Origin: Candidatus Heimdallarchaeota archaeon
Lineage (GTDB): Archaea; Asgardarchaeota; Heimdallarchaeia; Heimdallarchaeales; Heimdallarchaeaceae
Assembly (NCBI GenBank): GCA_016839875.1
Contig: JAEOTK010000346.1
Location: 1-5,822 of the forward strand
Direction of reading: 5' to 3'
DNA: 5,822 nucleotides
Both the position numbers and the translations under genes were made by a program. Below the pieces are notes generated by a model that worked only from the letters and a program-made list of their open reading frames with translations, did no database searches and was not told where the DNA came from. Positions within the stretch are counted from its first letter, which is position 1; every line of letters begins with the position of its first letter. This document shows, piece by piece, positions 1 to 4,977 of this stretch.

Positions 1-150
1 AGTTATAACAACGTCGTTTTGTAATTCATATGTCATAAGATCTTGGACAAAGAAATCTAATTTTTGTGCAGGTGCTGCTTGGCTAAACATAGGAGAGAAA
101 CAGACTCCGATTATTAAGGCAGTGAATATTGCGATTTTACTTTTTCTCAT
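1..150 (-). CDS. N-terminal fragment of a secreted protein, function unknown
   Basis: The first 50 codons of a minus-strand gene run off the left edge of the window. The start is the ATG at 150..148, preceded by a strong ribosome site AGGTGA (155-160) four bases upstream. The protein begins MRKSKIAIFTALIIG: a short basic n-region, a hydrophobic core to about residue 20, then FSQAAPAQK, a good signal-peptidase cleavage context around residues 24-28. The mature part seen (KLDFFVQDLMTYELQNDVV) is too short to assign to a family. It should be exported by the Sec route. It is transcribed divergently from trpS, across a gap of about 420 bases, and has its own TATA-like box and a candidate operator upstream. 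The reading frame is open to base 1 and the frame and start are well supported; the function is not known. Confidence 0.8.
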   Translation of the reverse strand, partial: MRKSKIAIFTALIIGVCFSPMFSQAAPAQKLDFFVQDLMTYELQNDVVIT

Positions 151-162
151 TTACTCACCTTA

Positions 163-184
163 TTTGTAACAATTTTGTTACAAA
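163..184. promoter_or_regulatory. Perfect 10-bp inverted repeat, candidate operator
   Basis: TTTGTAACAA, a 2-base spacer TT, then TTGTTACAAA form a perfect palindrome centred at 173.5. It lies between the TATA-like box (205-211) and the ribosome site (155-160) of the left-edge secreted-protein gene, at or just after the expected transcription start. This is where an archaeal repressor would block initiation or escape. The two-fold symmetry suits a dimeric helix-turn-helix regulator. I found no second copy in the window. In RNA it could also fold as a 9-bp stem with a 4-base loop just upstream of the ribosome site. The regulator is not identifiable from the sequence. Confidence 0.55.
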
Positions 185-204
185 ACATGTAATGAATTTG
201 GTGC

Positions 205-211
205 ATATAAA
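205..211 (-). promoter_or_regulatory. TATA-like box for the left-edge secreted-protein gene
   Basis: On the minus strand the sequence reads ACATTTATATGC, with TTTATAT at 211..205. Placing transcription start about 25 bases downstream puts it near 182, within the 163-184 palindrome, and leaves a leader of about 30 bases ahead of the ATG at 150. The spacing agrees with archaeal TBP/TFB promoters. On the plus strand the same bases read TATAAA, so the box could in principle be used in either direction. Assignment is by position and composition only. Confidence 0.45.
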
Positions 212-284
212 TGTTGTGCAAAATCGATATGATCCTAAGAAAATCGGCTGGTCATCTAATAAGGTCCCTTGAAAAAGAAAAGCT

Positions 285-344
285 GTAAGGCAAAAAAATG
301 CTATTGCGGAGAGATTATCTAGATAAAAAGTACTTGTGCCTTAC
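285..344. repeat. Nested inverted repeat: 8-bp stem enclosing a 12-bp palindrome
   Basis: GTAAGGCA (285-292) is the exact reverse complement of TGCCTTAC (337-344), enclosing 44 bases. Inside lies the perfect palindrome TTATCTAGATAA (315-326). The outer arms have mixed composition, less expected by chance in such AT-rich DNA than an all-AT repeat. It could be a protein-binding region or a stem of a small non-coding RNA. No RNA family was recognised and the function is unknown. Confidence 0.4.
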
Positions 345-505
345 TAATTCTATTTAAACCCCCTACCTTTTTGAATGCGTCTCCATCTAATAAGATAATC
401 TTACCAACAAGGTTATTTTTTGCGTATTTTTATCAAACTATGTACTATAATCTTGAATTTCTCTGTTTTATTGTTTTCAGTAAGAATTACTCAAATAAAG
501 AACAA

Positions 506-514
506 TATTAAATA
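506..514 (+). promoter_or_regulatory. Probable TATA box of trpS
   Basis: TATTAAATA lies 57-65 bases before the trpS ATG, preceded by purine-rich AAAGAACA that could act as a TFB recognition element. Start of transcription would fall near 535, giving a leader of roughly 35 bases that contains the ribosome site at 557-561. Other AT-rich matches exist upstream (for example near 351 and 446), so this is the best-placed candidate and not a certainty. Confidence 0.4.
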
Positions 515-556
515 AGGTAAAAATTCAGTTAGGTATACACTTATTACATCTTGAAT

Positions 557-561
557 AGGAG
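557..561 (+). promoter_or_regulatory. Ribosome binding site of trpS
   Basis: AGGAG lies 9 bases before the ATG at 571. It is a clear match to the archaeal 16S rRNA 3' tail complement and fixes the trpS start; the protein's N-terminus also aligns from memory with other archaeal enzymes. Confidence 0.65.
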
Positions 562-570
562 AATAATCCA

Positions 571-1707
571 ATGGGAACCAACGAAAACGATGAAACGGTC
601 TTTACACCTTGGGAAGTACGAGGTAAAGTAGACTATCAAAGATTAGTGAAAGAGTTTGGTACTGAACTAGTTGATGAGAAGCTTCTAAATAGAATAAAGA
701 AGCATACAGGTTCTTTACATTTTATGCTGAGAAGAGGAATCTTCTTTACTCATCGAGATATGAATTGGATTCTTGATGAATATGAGAAAGGAAATAAATT
801 CTATCTTTATACAGGTAGAGGACCTTCAGACAATATTCATATTGGACACTTAGTACCCTGGGTATTTACCAAATGGTTACAAGATAAGTTTGACACCAAA
901 TTCTTATTTCAATTAACAGATGATGAAAAATTTGTTTTTAATGATGATTTAAGTAAGGAAGAAGCATACAACCATTCTATAAGCAACGCATTAGATATCA
1001 TTGCTTTAGGTTTTGATTCAAAAAACACAGAGATACTTATTGATACAGATAACGCAAAAACTTTCTACAATATCGCTTTACCTATTGCGAAAAAACTCAC
1101 ATATTCCACAGTAAAATCTTCTTTCGGTTTCGATAATTCTATGAATATTGGTGGAATTTTTTATACAAGTATTCAAGCAGTTCCCGCTATACTTGAAAGT
1201 GTAAGAGAAGGAAGAAATATTCCATGTCTCATCCCCCATGCAATAGATCAAGATCCACATTTTCGATTAGCTAGAGATGTTCTGCCTAAATTGGGCTATT
1301 ATAAACCTGCAAATATTCAGTGTAAGTTCTTACCTCCATTGAGTGGTCCATTTGAAAAAATGTCTTCATCAAATGCTCATGATACTATTAAGGTCACAGA
1401 TGATCCTAAAACAATTAAAAGGAAAATCAATAAATATGCCTTTTCAGGAGGTCAAGATACCATTGAGGAACATCGAAAGAAAGGTGGAAATCCTGATGTT
1501 GATGTAAGTTTTCAATGGTTAAAGATATTCTTCGAACCTGATGATGAAAAACTAAACAAGCTTGATGAAGAATATAGGAGTGGAGAATTATTATCAGGAG
1601 AATTGAAGACTATACTTATAGAAAAATTGGTTAAGTTTCTAGAACATCATCAAGAACAAAGAGAAAAAGCCAAAGACAAGCTTGATGATTATTTAGTAAA
1701 AGATTAA
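571..1707 (+). CDS. trpS: Tryptophanyl-tRNA synthetase (archaeal/eukaryotic type)
   Basis: A cytoplasmic class I synthetase that charges tRNA-Trp with tryptophan using ATP. The 378 residues match the usual archaeal length. An N-terminal segment of TPWEV...VDYQRLVKEFG type (12-30) precedes the Rossmann catalytic domain. That domain carries the HIGH signature as HIGH (90-93) and the KMSKS loop as KMSSS (263-267). By recalled comparison with the human enzyme, the tryptophan-pocket residues are all kept: Tyr80, Gln114 and Glu119 (QLTDDEK), Gln202 (IQAVP) and Gln227 (AIDQDPHF). The C-terminal helical anticodon domain includes AFSGGQDTIEEHR (290-302) and DVDVSFQWL (309-317), strikingly close to animal TrpRS. 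There is no WHEP extension. AGGAG precedes the ATG by 9 bases. The propeller gene follows within 18 bases and is probably co-transcribed. Confidence 0.97.
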   Translation: MGTNENDETVFTPWEVRGKVDYQRLVKEFGTELVDEKLLNRIKKHTGSLHFMLRRGIFFTHRDMNWILDEYEKGNKFYLYTGRGPSDNIHIGHLVPWVFTKWLQDKFDTKFLFQLTDDEKFVFNDDLSKEEAYNHSISNALDIIALGFDSKNTEILIDTDNAKTFYNIALPIAKKLTYSTVKSSFGFDNSMNIGGIFYTSIQAVPAILESVREGRNIPCLIPHAIDQDPHFRLARDVLPKLGYYKPANIQCKFLPPLSGPFEKMSSSNAHDTIKVTDDPKTIKRKINKYAFSGGQDTIEEHRKKGGNPDVDVSFQWLKIFFEPDDEKLNKLDEEYRSGELLSGELKTILIEKLVKFLEHHQEQREKAKDKLDDYLVKD

Positions 1708-1725
1708 CGTTAAATGGAAGCAATC

Positions 1726-3057
1726 ATGATTAGGAAGAAAGGAAAAAAGAAACAAGTGCTAGTTATCTTTTTCCTAGTCATTTCTTTCTCCCTTTTCACT
1801 ATTTTAGGACTTTTTAATTCAGACTTAGTAAATGGTTGTAATGAATGTTCAAGAAAGCAAATTGAATGGGTTCAAACCTATAGTGGAAATTTGAAATCTA
1901 GTGCTAGTTCCATCATACAAACACTAGATGGTGGGTTAGTTGTAGCTGGTAATGATTTTCTTGACGATGAAAATGACGATGTTCTTTTACTCAAAACTGA
2001 TTCAGAAGGTAGTATGCTATGGAACAAAACTTTTGGTGGAGTAGGATCTGATAAAGCGAGAGATGTGATTCTAACAAAGAATGGAGGATTCGCTCTTGCT
2101 GGTTCAACTAGTTCATATGGTTCTGGAGATTCTGATGTATATCTCATCAAAACTGATTCAGAAGGAGAAGTTGAATGGGAAGGAGTATATGGTGGTCAAG
2201 AATTTGATGGTGCTTATAGTTTAGTGCAAACACATGATAATGGATTTGCCTTAGTTGGTTTTACTAATTCTTATGGAGCAGGACAATATGATGCATATTT
2301 AGTTAAAACAGATTCGAATGGATTAATGGAATGGAATTATACCTATACAGGAACTTGGTCTGGTACACAGTATGATGGTGCTTATGATATAATACAAACA
2401 TCTGATGGAGGTTTTGCTTTAGCTGGTTTTACTAGTTTTGGTTTTCCTGATATGTTTGTTGTAAAACTTGATTCAGAAGGAAATGAAGATTGGATCCAAA
2501 GTTATGGTGGTTTGTTTTCAGATACAGCATATTCAATTCTTCAGACACAAGATGATGGTTTTGTCTTCACCGGATTTACTCAATCAGTTGGTGCAGGTGA
2601 ATCTGATATATTGCTCATCAAAACAAATTCTAATGGAATAATGGAATGGCATCAAACCTTTGGTGGTGCAGAATCAGAGAATGCTCATGCTCTTATTCAG
2701 ACATTTGATGGTGGGTATGCTCTCGCAGGTACTACTAGTCTAGGAGATCATGAAATGTTATTTGTGAAAACAAACTCAACTGGACATATGGAATGGAATT
2801 GCACATATGGTGGTCCAAATGCAGATGGAGCTTCTTCTTTAGTTCAGACTGACAATGATTCCTTCGTAATTGTTGGTTCCTCTACAGAGAAAGCTGTTGA
2901 ATTATTCACAATGAACTCATCTGAGTTTTGGATTTTGAAAATCAGATGTCCTTCAAAAATTGATAAAACTGATTACAATAGTTATTATCATGTATACCCT
3001 ATCTTTATTGTAGTACTAATTATTTCAATAAAACGAAAAAAAAAGAAAGTAGGTTGA
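1726..3057 (+). CDS. Membrane-anchored seven-bladed beta-propeller protein
   Basis: A predicted cell-surface protein of unknown ligand or activity. I prefer the ATG at 1726 (MIRKKGKKKQ, GGAAG 6 bases upstream) over the in-frame ATG at 1714, which has no ribosome site; residue numbers below count from 1714. A Lys-rich n-region is followed by a hydrophobic segment (about 15-34), then seven repeats of 49-53 residues starting at Trp52, 103, 155, 207, 260, 312 and 361. Each follows the plan W...T.GG...D.A...-QT.DGGFALAG.TSS.G.G..D..L-KTDS.G. A hydrophobic C-terminal stretch (about 425-439) and a KRKKKK tail form a membrane anchor with a cytoplasmic stop-transfer end. Several N-x-T/S sequons (104, 208, 354, 362, 401) suggest glycosylation. 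C42, C45 and C412 could form a disulfide. It lies just behind trpS and abuts the convergent phosphoesterase gene. No catalytic motif is seen, so a binding role is a guess. Confidence 0.85.
   Translation: MIRKKGKKKQVLVIFFLVISFSLFTILGLFNSDLVNGCNECSRKQIEWVQTYSGNLKSSASSIIQTLDGGLVVAGNDFLDDENDDVLLLKTDSEGSMLWNKTFGGVGSDKARDVILTKNGGFALAGSTSSYGSGDSDVYLIKTDSEGEVEWEGVYGGQEFDGAYSLVQTHDNGFALVGFTNSYGAGQYDAYLVKTDSNGLMEWNYTYTGTWSGTQYDGAYDIIQTSDGGFALAGFTSFGFPDMFVVKLDSEGNEDWIQSYGGLFSDTAYSILQTQDDGFVFTGFTQSVGAGESDILLIKTNSNGIMEWHQTFGGAESENAHALIQTFDGGYALAGTTSLGDHEMLFVKTNSTGHMEWNCTYGGPNADGASSLVQTDNDSFVIVGSSTEKAVELFTMNSSEFWILKIRCPSKIDKTDYNSYYHVYPIFIVVLIISIKRKKKKVG
1867..2943 (+). repeat. Seven in-frame tandem repeats coding for propeller blades
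   Basis: Seven units of about 147-159 bases, each opening with a Trp codon, encode the blades described for the propeller gene. Similarity is visible at DNA level. A 19-base string beginning TCAAAACTGATTC is identical at 1991-2009 and 2147-2165, exactly 156 bases (52 codons) apart. GATGGTGCTTAT recurs at 2206-2217 and 2374-2385. ATGGAATGG opens several units. The first and last units are the most diverged, as is usual when internal units are duplicated. Confidence 0.85.
3036..3044 (-). terminator. Oligo-T tract, likely terminator of the phosphoesterase gene
   Basis: Nine A on the plus strand give an uninterrupted T9 on the minus strand, 14 bases past the phosphoesterase stop codon and without a preceding hairpin. 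Archaeal RNA polymerase terminates at such oligo-T runs. The tract lies inside the opposing propeller gene, where it encodes the Lys-rich tail of the membrane anchor. Position and sequence support the call; no expression evidence is available. Confidence 0.5.
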
Positions 3058-3076
3058 TTATTTTCTTCTTCGTTTT
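3058..3076 (+). terminator. T-rich tract, possible terminator of the trpS-propeller transcript
   Basis: Directly after the propeller stop codon the plus strand reads TTATTTTCTTCTTCGTTTT, pyrimidine-rich with runs of four T. These bases are the antisense of the Lys/Arg codons that end the phosphoesterase gene. The runs are shorter than the T9 on the other strand, so termination here would be weaker or would need the archaeal termination nuclease. Confidence 0.3.
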
Positions 3077-4635
3077 AGGGTTACCATTGCAATAACTAGA
3101 ATTGATGATAATACTCCCAAAATTCCCCAAGGTCCATCAAAGAAGAATGAAGCTCCTTGTACTTTTACAGCATTAAATGTGAAAATGATTTCATTGTTCT
3201 CTTCTACTACTTCATCAACTTGAGAATCTTTATCAACTTTGACTGTCCAAGTATATAGTGCTTTTTCATCTGGATCCCAATTGATTTCTATTAAGTGCTT
3301 TTCACCAACATCAAGAGGAGGAATAGTATATTCTGTTCCATGACTTATACCAGTATTTTCATTTATTCTTGTGACTGTAGCTGTTGTCTCTATACTTGTA
3401 GGTGTTTCACCATTATTTGCAATAGTGATGTTGACTTTGTAAGTATCTTTCCAATTTACATCCAATGCAAGAGGTAAGTTTTCACATCTGAGATCGGGTT
3501 TTTCAAGTTTATTTATTGTGTACTGATCAATAAGAGAATAATCAGGTCTTATTCCTCTAATATCCAATTGATTTTCATAGAGATTGAAATAAATGAAATT
3601 GAAAGTTTTTTCAGCATAAACATGTGGTTCTATTTCATATTCAGGAATTATTTCGTTCAGCCAAGAACCAGCTCCTCCTGATATGATATAAGTTACATTC
3701 TCTTGATATAATCGTTCATAAGCATGTTCATGTCCTGTTAAGACAGCATCTACTTGAAATTGTTCAAATATAGGGACAAAACTGTCATTGATTTCTTGAT
3801 ACCAACCTGGTTCAACTTCCCAGTGTCTTGTAAAAGATGAGAAAGGTGGTCGATGCATCATAACCATAGTCCAATCATAATCCTCATGAGCAGTTAAATC
3901 AGCTGTTAACCAGTTAACTTGTTCTGTGTAGTTTTCATCAAAACCTTCCCAGAATGTATGTAATACTGCAATGTGTACTGGACCATAATTGAAACTATAA
4001 TATTCCTCTTTTCCAGGTAAAGCGAAAAAATTGTAATAATTTGAAGTATTTTTTTCATGATTCCCCAAAGCTGTCATAAAAGGAATATGAGTTGTTAGAG
4101 GATCATTATCACTAAACCATTTGTACCATTGAGATGTTTCTCTTCCTAATTCAACAAAATCACCACTGTACAAGATGAAGTCAATATCTTGCACACCGTT
4201 TACCACATTGACCATCATTCTCCTGTTTGGATCAGCTTCTTGAGCGTCACCAAATCCTACAAAAGAGGTATGTTTACCAGTTGTCCCCGTTTTGAAGTAA
4301 TGATCTTCACTCCAGAATTCACCATTTCCTACTCTGTAGTGATAAATAGTGTCAGCTGTTAAACCAGTTAATTCAACGAAATGCCGCCTTCCCTCTTCAC
4401 TTGAAGTTTCTTCTTCTGTATAACTGTCAGTTAGACCATATTCAACTATCGAATTAGTTATTTCATCTGTTCTCCAAGCAACAGTCATTGTGGTTGTTGT
4501 ATCATGTTGCCATGAAAGATGAATGTTTTTAGGAGTATAATCTTGTGCATAGACTTCAAAAGTAAAGATGCTTAAGGGAGCTACTACTAAAAGAGTTGAT
4601 ATTATTAGGAAATATGCCTTTTTAGCTTTCATCAT
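3058..4635 (-). CDS. Secreted membrane-anchored metallophosphoesterase with CARDB domain (purple acid phosphatase-like)
   Basis: Probably hydrolyses phosphate esters outside the cell; the substrate is unknown. The 525-residue form starts at MMKAKKAYF (4635; ATG also at 4632). A signal peptide spans 1-30 (cleavage after VYA). An N-terminal fibronectin-like domain of purple acid phosphatases follows (about 34-118). The catalytic domain (about 123-350) has the metal-ligand set GDAQ (Asp130), GDF (Asp159), GNHE (Asn192, His193), HRPPF (His261) and GHEHAYER (His302, His304). The tyrosine that gives purple enzymes their colour is absent: GDFVE has Glu162 where GDxxY has Tyr. A CARDB adhesion-type beta domain follows (about 383-488), then a membrane span (about 501-519) and a KRRRK tail. 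The frame stays open 57 codons further upstream to 4806, but that stretch overlaps another gene and would bury the signal peptide. No GGAGG-type site precedes the start, so a leaderless mRNA is possible. Confidence 0.9.
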   Translation of the reverse strand: MMKAKKAYFLIISTLLVVAPLSIFTFEVYAQDYTPKNIHLSWQHDTTTTMTVAWRTDEITNSIVEYGLTDSYTEEETSSEEGRRHFVELTGLTADTIYHYRVGNGEFWSEDHYFKTGTTGKHTSFVGFGDAQEADPNRRMMVNVVNGVQDIDFILYSGDFVELGRETSQWYKWFSDNDPLTTHIPFMTALGNHEKNTSNYYNFFALPGKEEYYSFNYGPVHIAVLHTFWEGFDENYTEQVNWLTADLTAHEDYDWTMVMMHRPPFSSFTRHWEVEPGWYQEINDSFVPIFEQFQVDAVLTGHEHAYERLYQENVTYIISGGAGSWLNEIIPEYEIEPHVYAEKTFNFIYFNLYENQLDIRGIRPDYSLIDQYTINKLEKPDLRCENLPLALDVNWKDTYKVNITIANNGETPTSIETTATVTRINENTGISHGTEYTIPPLDVGEKHLIEINWDPDEKALYTWTVKVDKDSQVDEVVEENNEIIFTFNAVKVQGASFFFDGPWGILGVLSSILVIAMVTLKRRRK

Positions 4636-4647
4636 GAATAAGATATT

Positions 4648-4662
4648 CTTATAGTTTTTAAG
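4648..4662 (-). promoter_or_regulatory. Possible TATA box for a leaderless phosphoesterase mRNA
   Basis: On the minus strand CTTAAAAACTATAAG is centred about 20-25 bases before the ATG at 4635. That is the spacing expected when transcription starts at or next to the start codon. No ribosome site is present between it and the ATG, which fits a leaderless message. The surrounding DNA is very AT-rich, so chance matches are common and confidence is low. Confidence 0.3.
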
Positions 4663-4741
4663 ATTTGTTAAAATCAAATATTCTAAAATGAGAAATTGTG
4701 TGAATTTAATAAGAATAAATATGAAATGATACCTTATGATA

Positions 4742-4912
4742 TCATTCTGCTTGTTTTGCCATACTCGCTGCTGCAAGTTTCCTTCGCAATCTTCTGTTGG
4801 ATACATTTCTGTTTATTTTTCTAATACCCCAGAATAGTAATCCAAATAGCAAAGCAAAGAATCCAATAGTAATAAAAACACTAAATACTGATGGGATGAA
4901 TATTGGAGCCAT
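4742..4912 (-). CDS. Small single-span membrane protein, 56 residues, function unknown
   Basis: A short minus-strand gene begins at the ATG at 4912 and stops at TGA 4744..4742. The ribosome site AGGTG (4921-4925) lies 8 bases upstream, and a TATA-like palindrome (4968-4977) lies 56 bases upstream of the ATG. The protein begins MAPIFIPSVFSVFITIG and has one hydrophobic segment (about 4-30, ending FGLLFWGI). A strongly basic tail follows (RKINR...NRRLRRK, 31-45), then an Ala-rich end, AAASMAKQAE. By the positive-inside rule the N-terminus faces out and the basic tail is in the cytoplasm. It sits 65 bases after the birA stop and 106 bases before the phosphoesterase start, all on one strand. It could be a small subunit or modulator of a membrane complex, but I recognise no family. 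Ribosome site, promoter spacing and clean TM-plus-basic-tail composition argue that it is real. Confidence 0.65.
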   Translation of the reverse strand: MAPIFIPSVFSVFITIGFFALLFGLLFWGIRKINRNVSNRRLRRKLAAASMAKQAE

Positions 4913-4920
4913 TAATTCTA

Positions 4921-4925
4921 CACCT
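4921..4925 (-). promoter_or_regulatory. Ribosome binding site of the small membrane protein gene
   Basis: On the minus strand GTAGGTGTAG contains AGGTG, 8 bases before the ATG at 4912. It matches the same anti-Shine-Dalgarno region as the site of the left-edge gene (AGGTGA at 155-160), supporting translation of the 56-codon frame. Confidence 0.55.
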
Positions 4926-4967
4926 ACGTGAAAAGGAATCTAATACATTTTTAAACTTTAGGTTTGA

Positions 4968-4977
4968 TATTTAAATA
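4968..4977 (-). promoter_or_regulatory. TATA box immediately after birA
   Basis: TATTTAAATA, a perfect 10-base palindrome and a near-ideal archaeal TATA box, directly follows the birA stop codon. Start of transcription about 25 bases downstream would be near 4947, leaving a leader of about 34 bases with the AGGTG ribosome site. It likely drives the small membrane protein gene and possibly the phosphoesterase gene independently of birA. Confidence 0.5.

Larger units (their letters stand above)
185..570. other. Gene-free stretch between divergent genes
   Basis: About 390 bases separate the palindrome near the left-edge gene from the trpS start. I read all frames and found no open frame with a credible start and ribosome site. 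It holds the TATA-like box at 205-211, an 11-base direct repeat CATCTAATAAG at 253-263 and 384-394, a nested inverted repeat at 285-344, oligo-T runs on the plus strand at about 415-431 (T6 and T5), and the probable trpS promoter and ribosome site at the right end. No tRNA arm, C/D-box pair or other recognisable RNA motif was seen. Confidence 0.6.

Noticed and set aside
319..429. Minus-strand open stretch encoding a plausible-looking peptide (VGKIILLDGDAFKKVGGLN...)
   Set aside because: Only 36-37 codons between stops, no ATG, GTG or TTG start in frame, no ribosome site, and no continuation in neighbouring frames. At most a gene relic, more likely chance.
434..513. Plus-strand 23-codon frame starting at the ATG near 439
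   Set aside because: No ribosome site, no protein-like composition, and it overlaps the likely trpS promoter.
1078..1260. Minus-strand open frame inside trpS
   Set aside because: Shadow of the strongly supported trpS frame, Cys-rich low-credibility translation, no ribosome site.
1878..2150. Minus-strand open frame inside the propeller gene
   Set aside because: Shadow of repeated coding DNA; its length reflects the repetitive codon pattern of the sense strand.
3295..3477. Plus-strand open frame opposite the CARDB region of the phosphoesterase
   Set aside because: Shadow frame with Cys/Ile/Ser-rich translation and no start signals.
4725..4746. 7-bp inverted repeat AATGATA/TATCATT at the end of the small gene
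   Set aside because: All but one pair are A-T, short arms in very AT-rich DNA, no following T run; not a convincing terminator or operator.
4636..4806. N-terminal extension of the phosphoesterase to an ATG at 4806 (582 residues)
   Set aside because: It overlaps the 56-residue gene in another frame, has no ribosome site, and would place a typical signal peptide 57 residues inside the protein.
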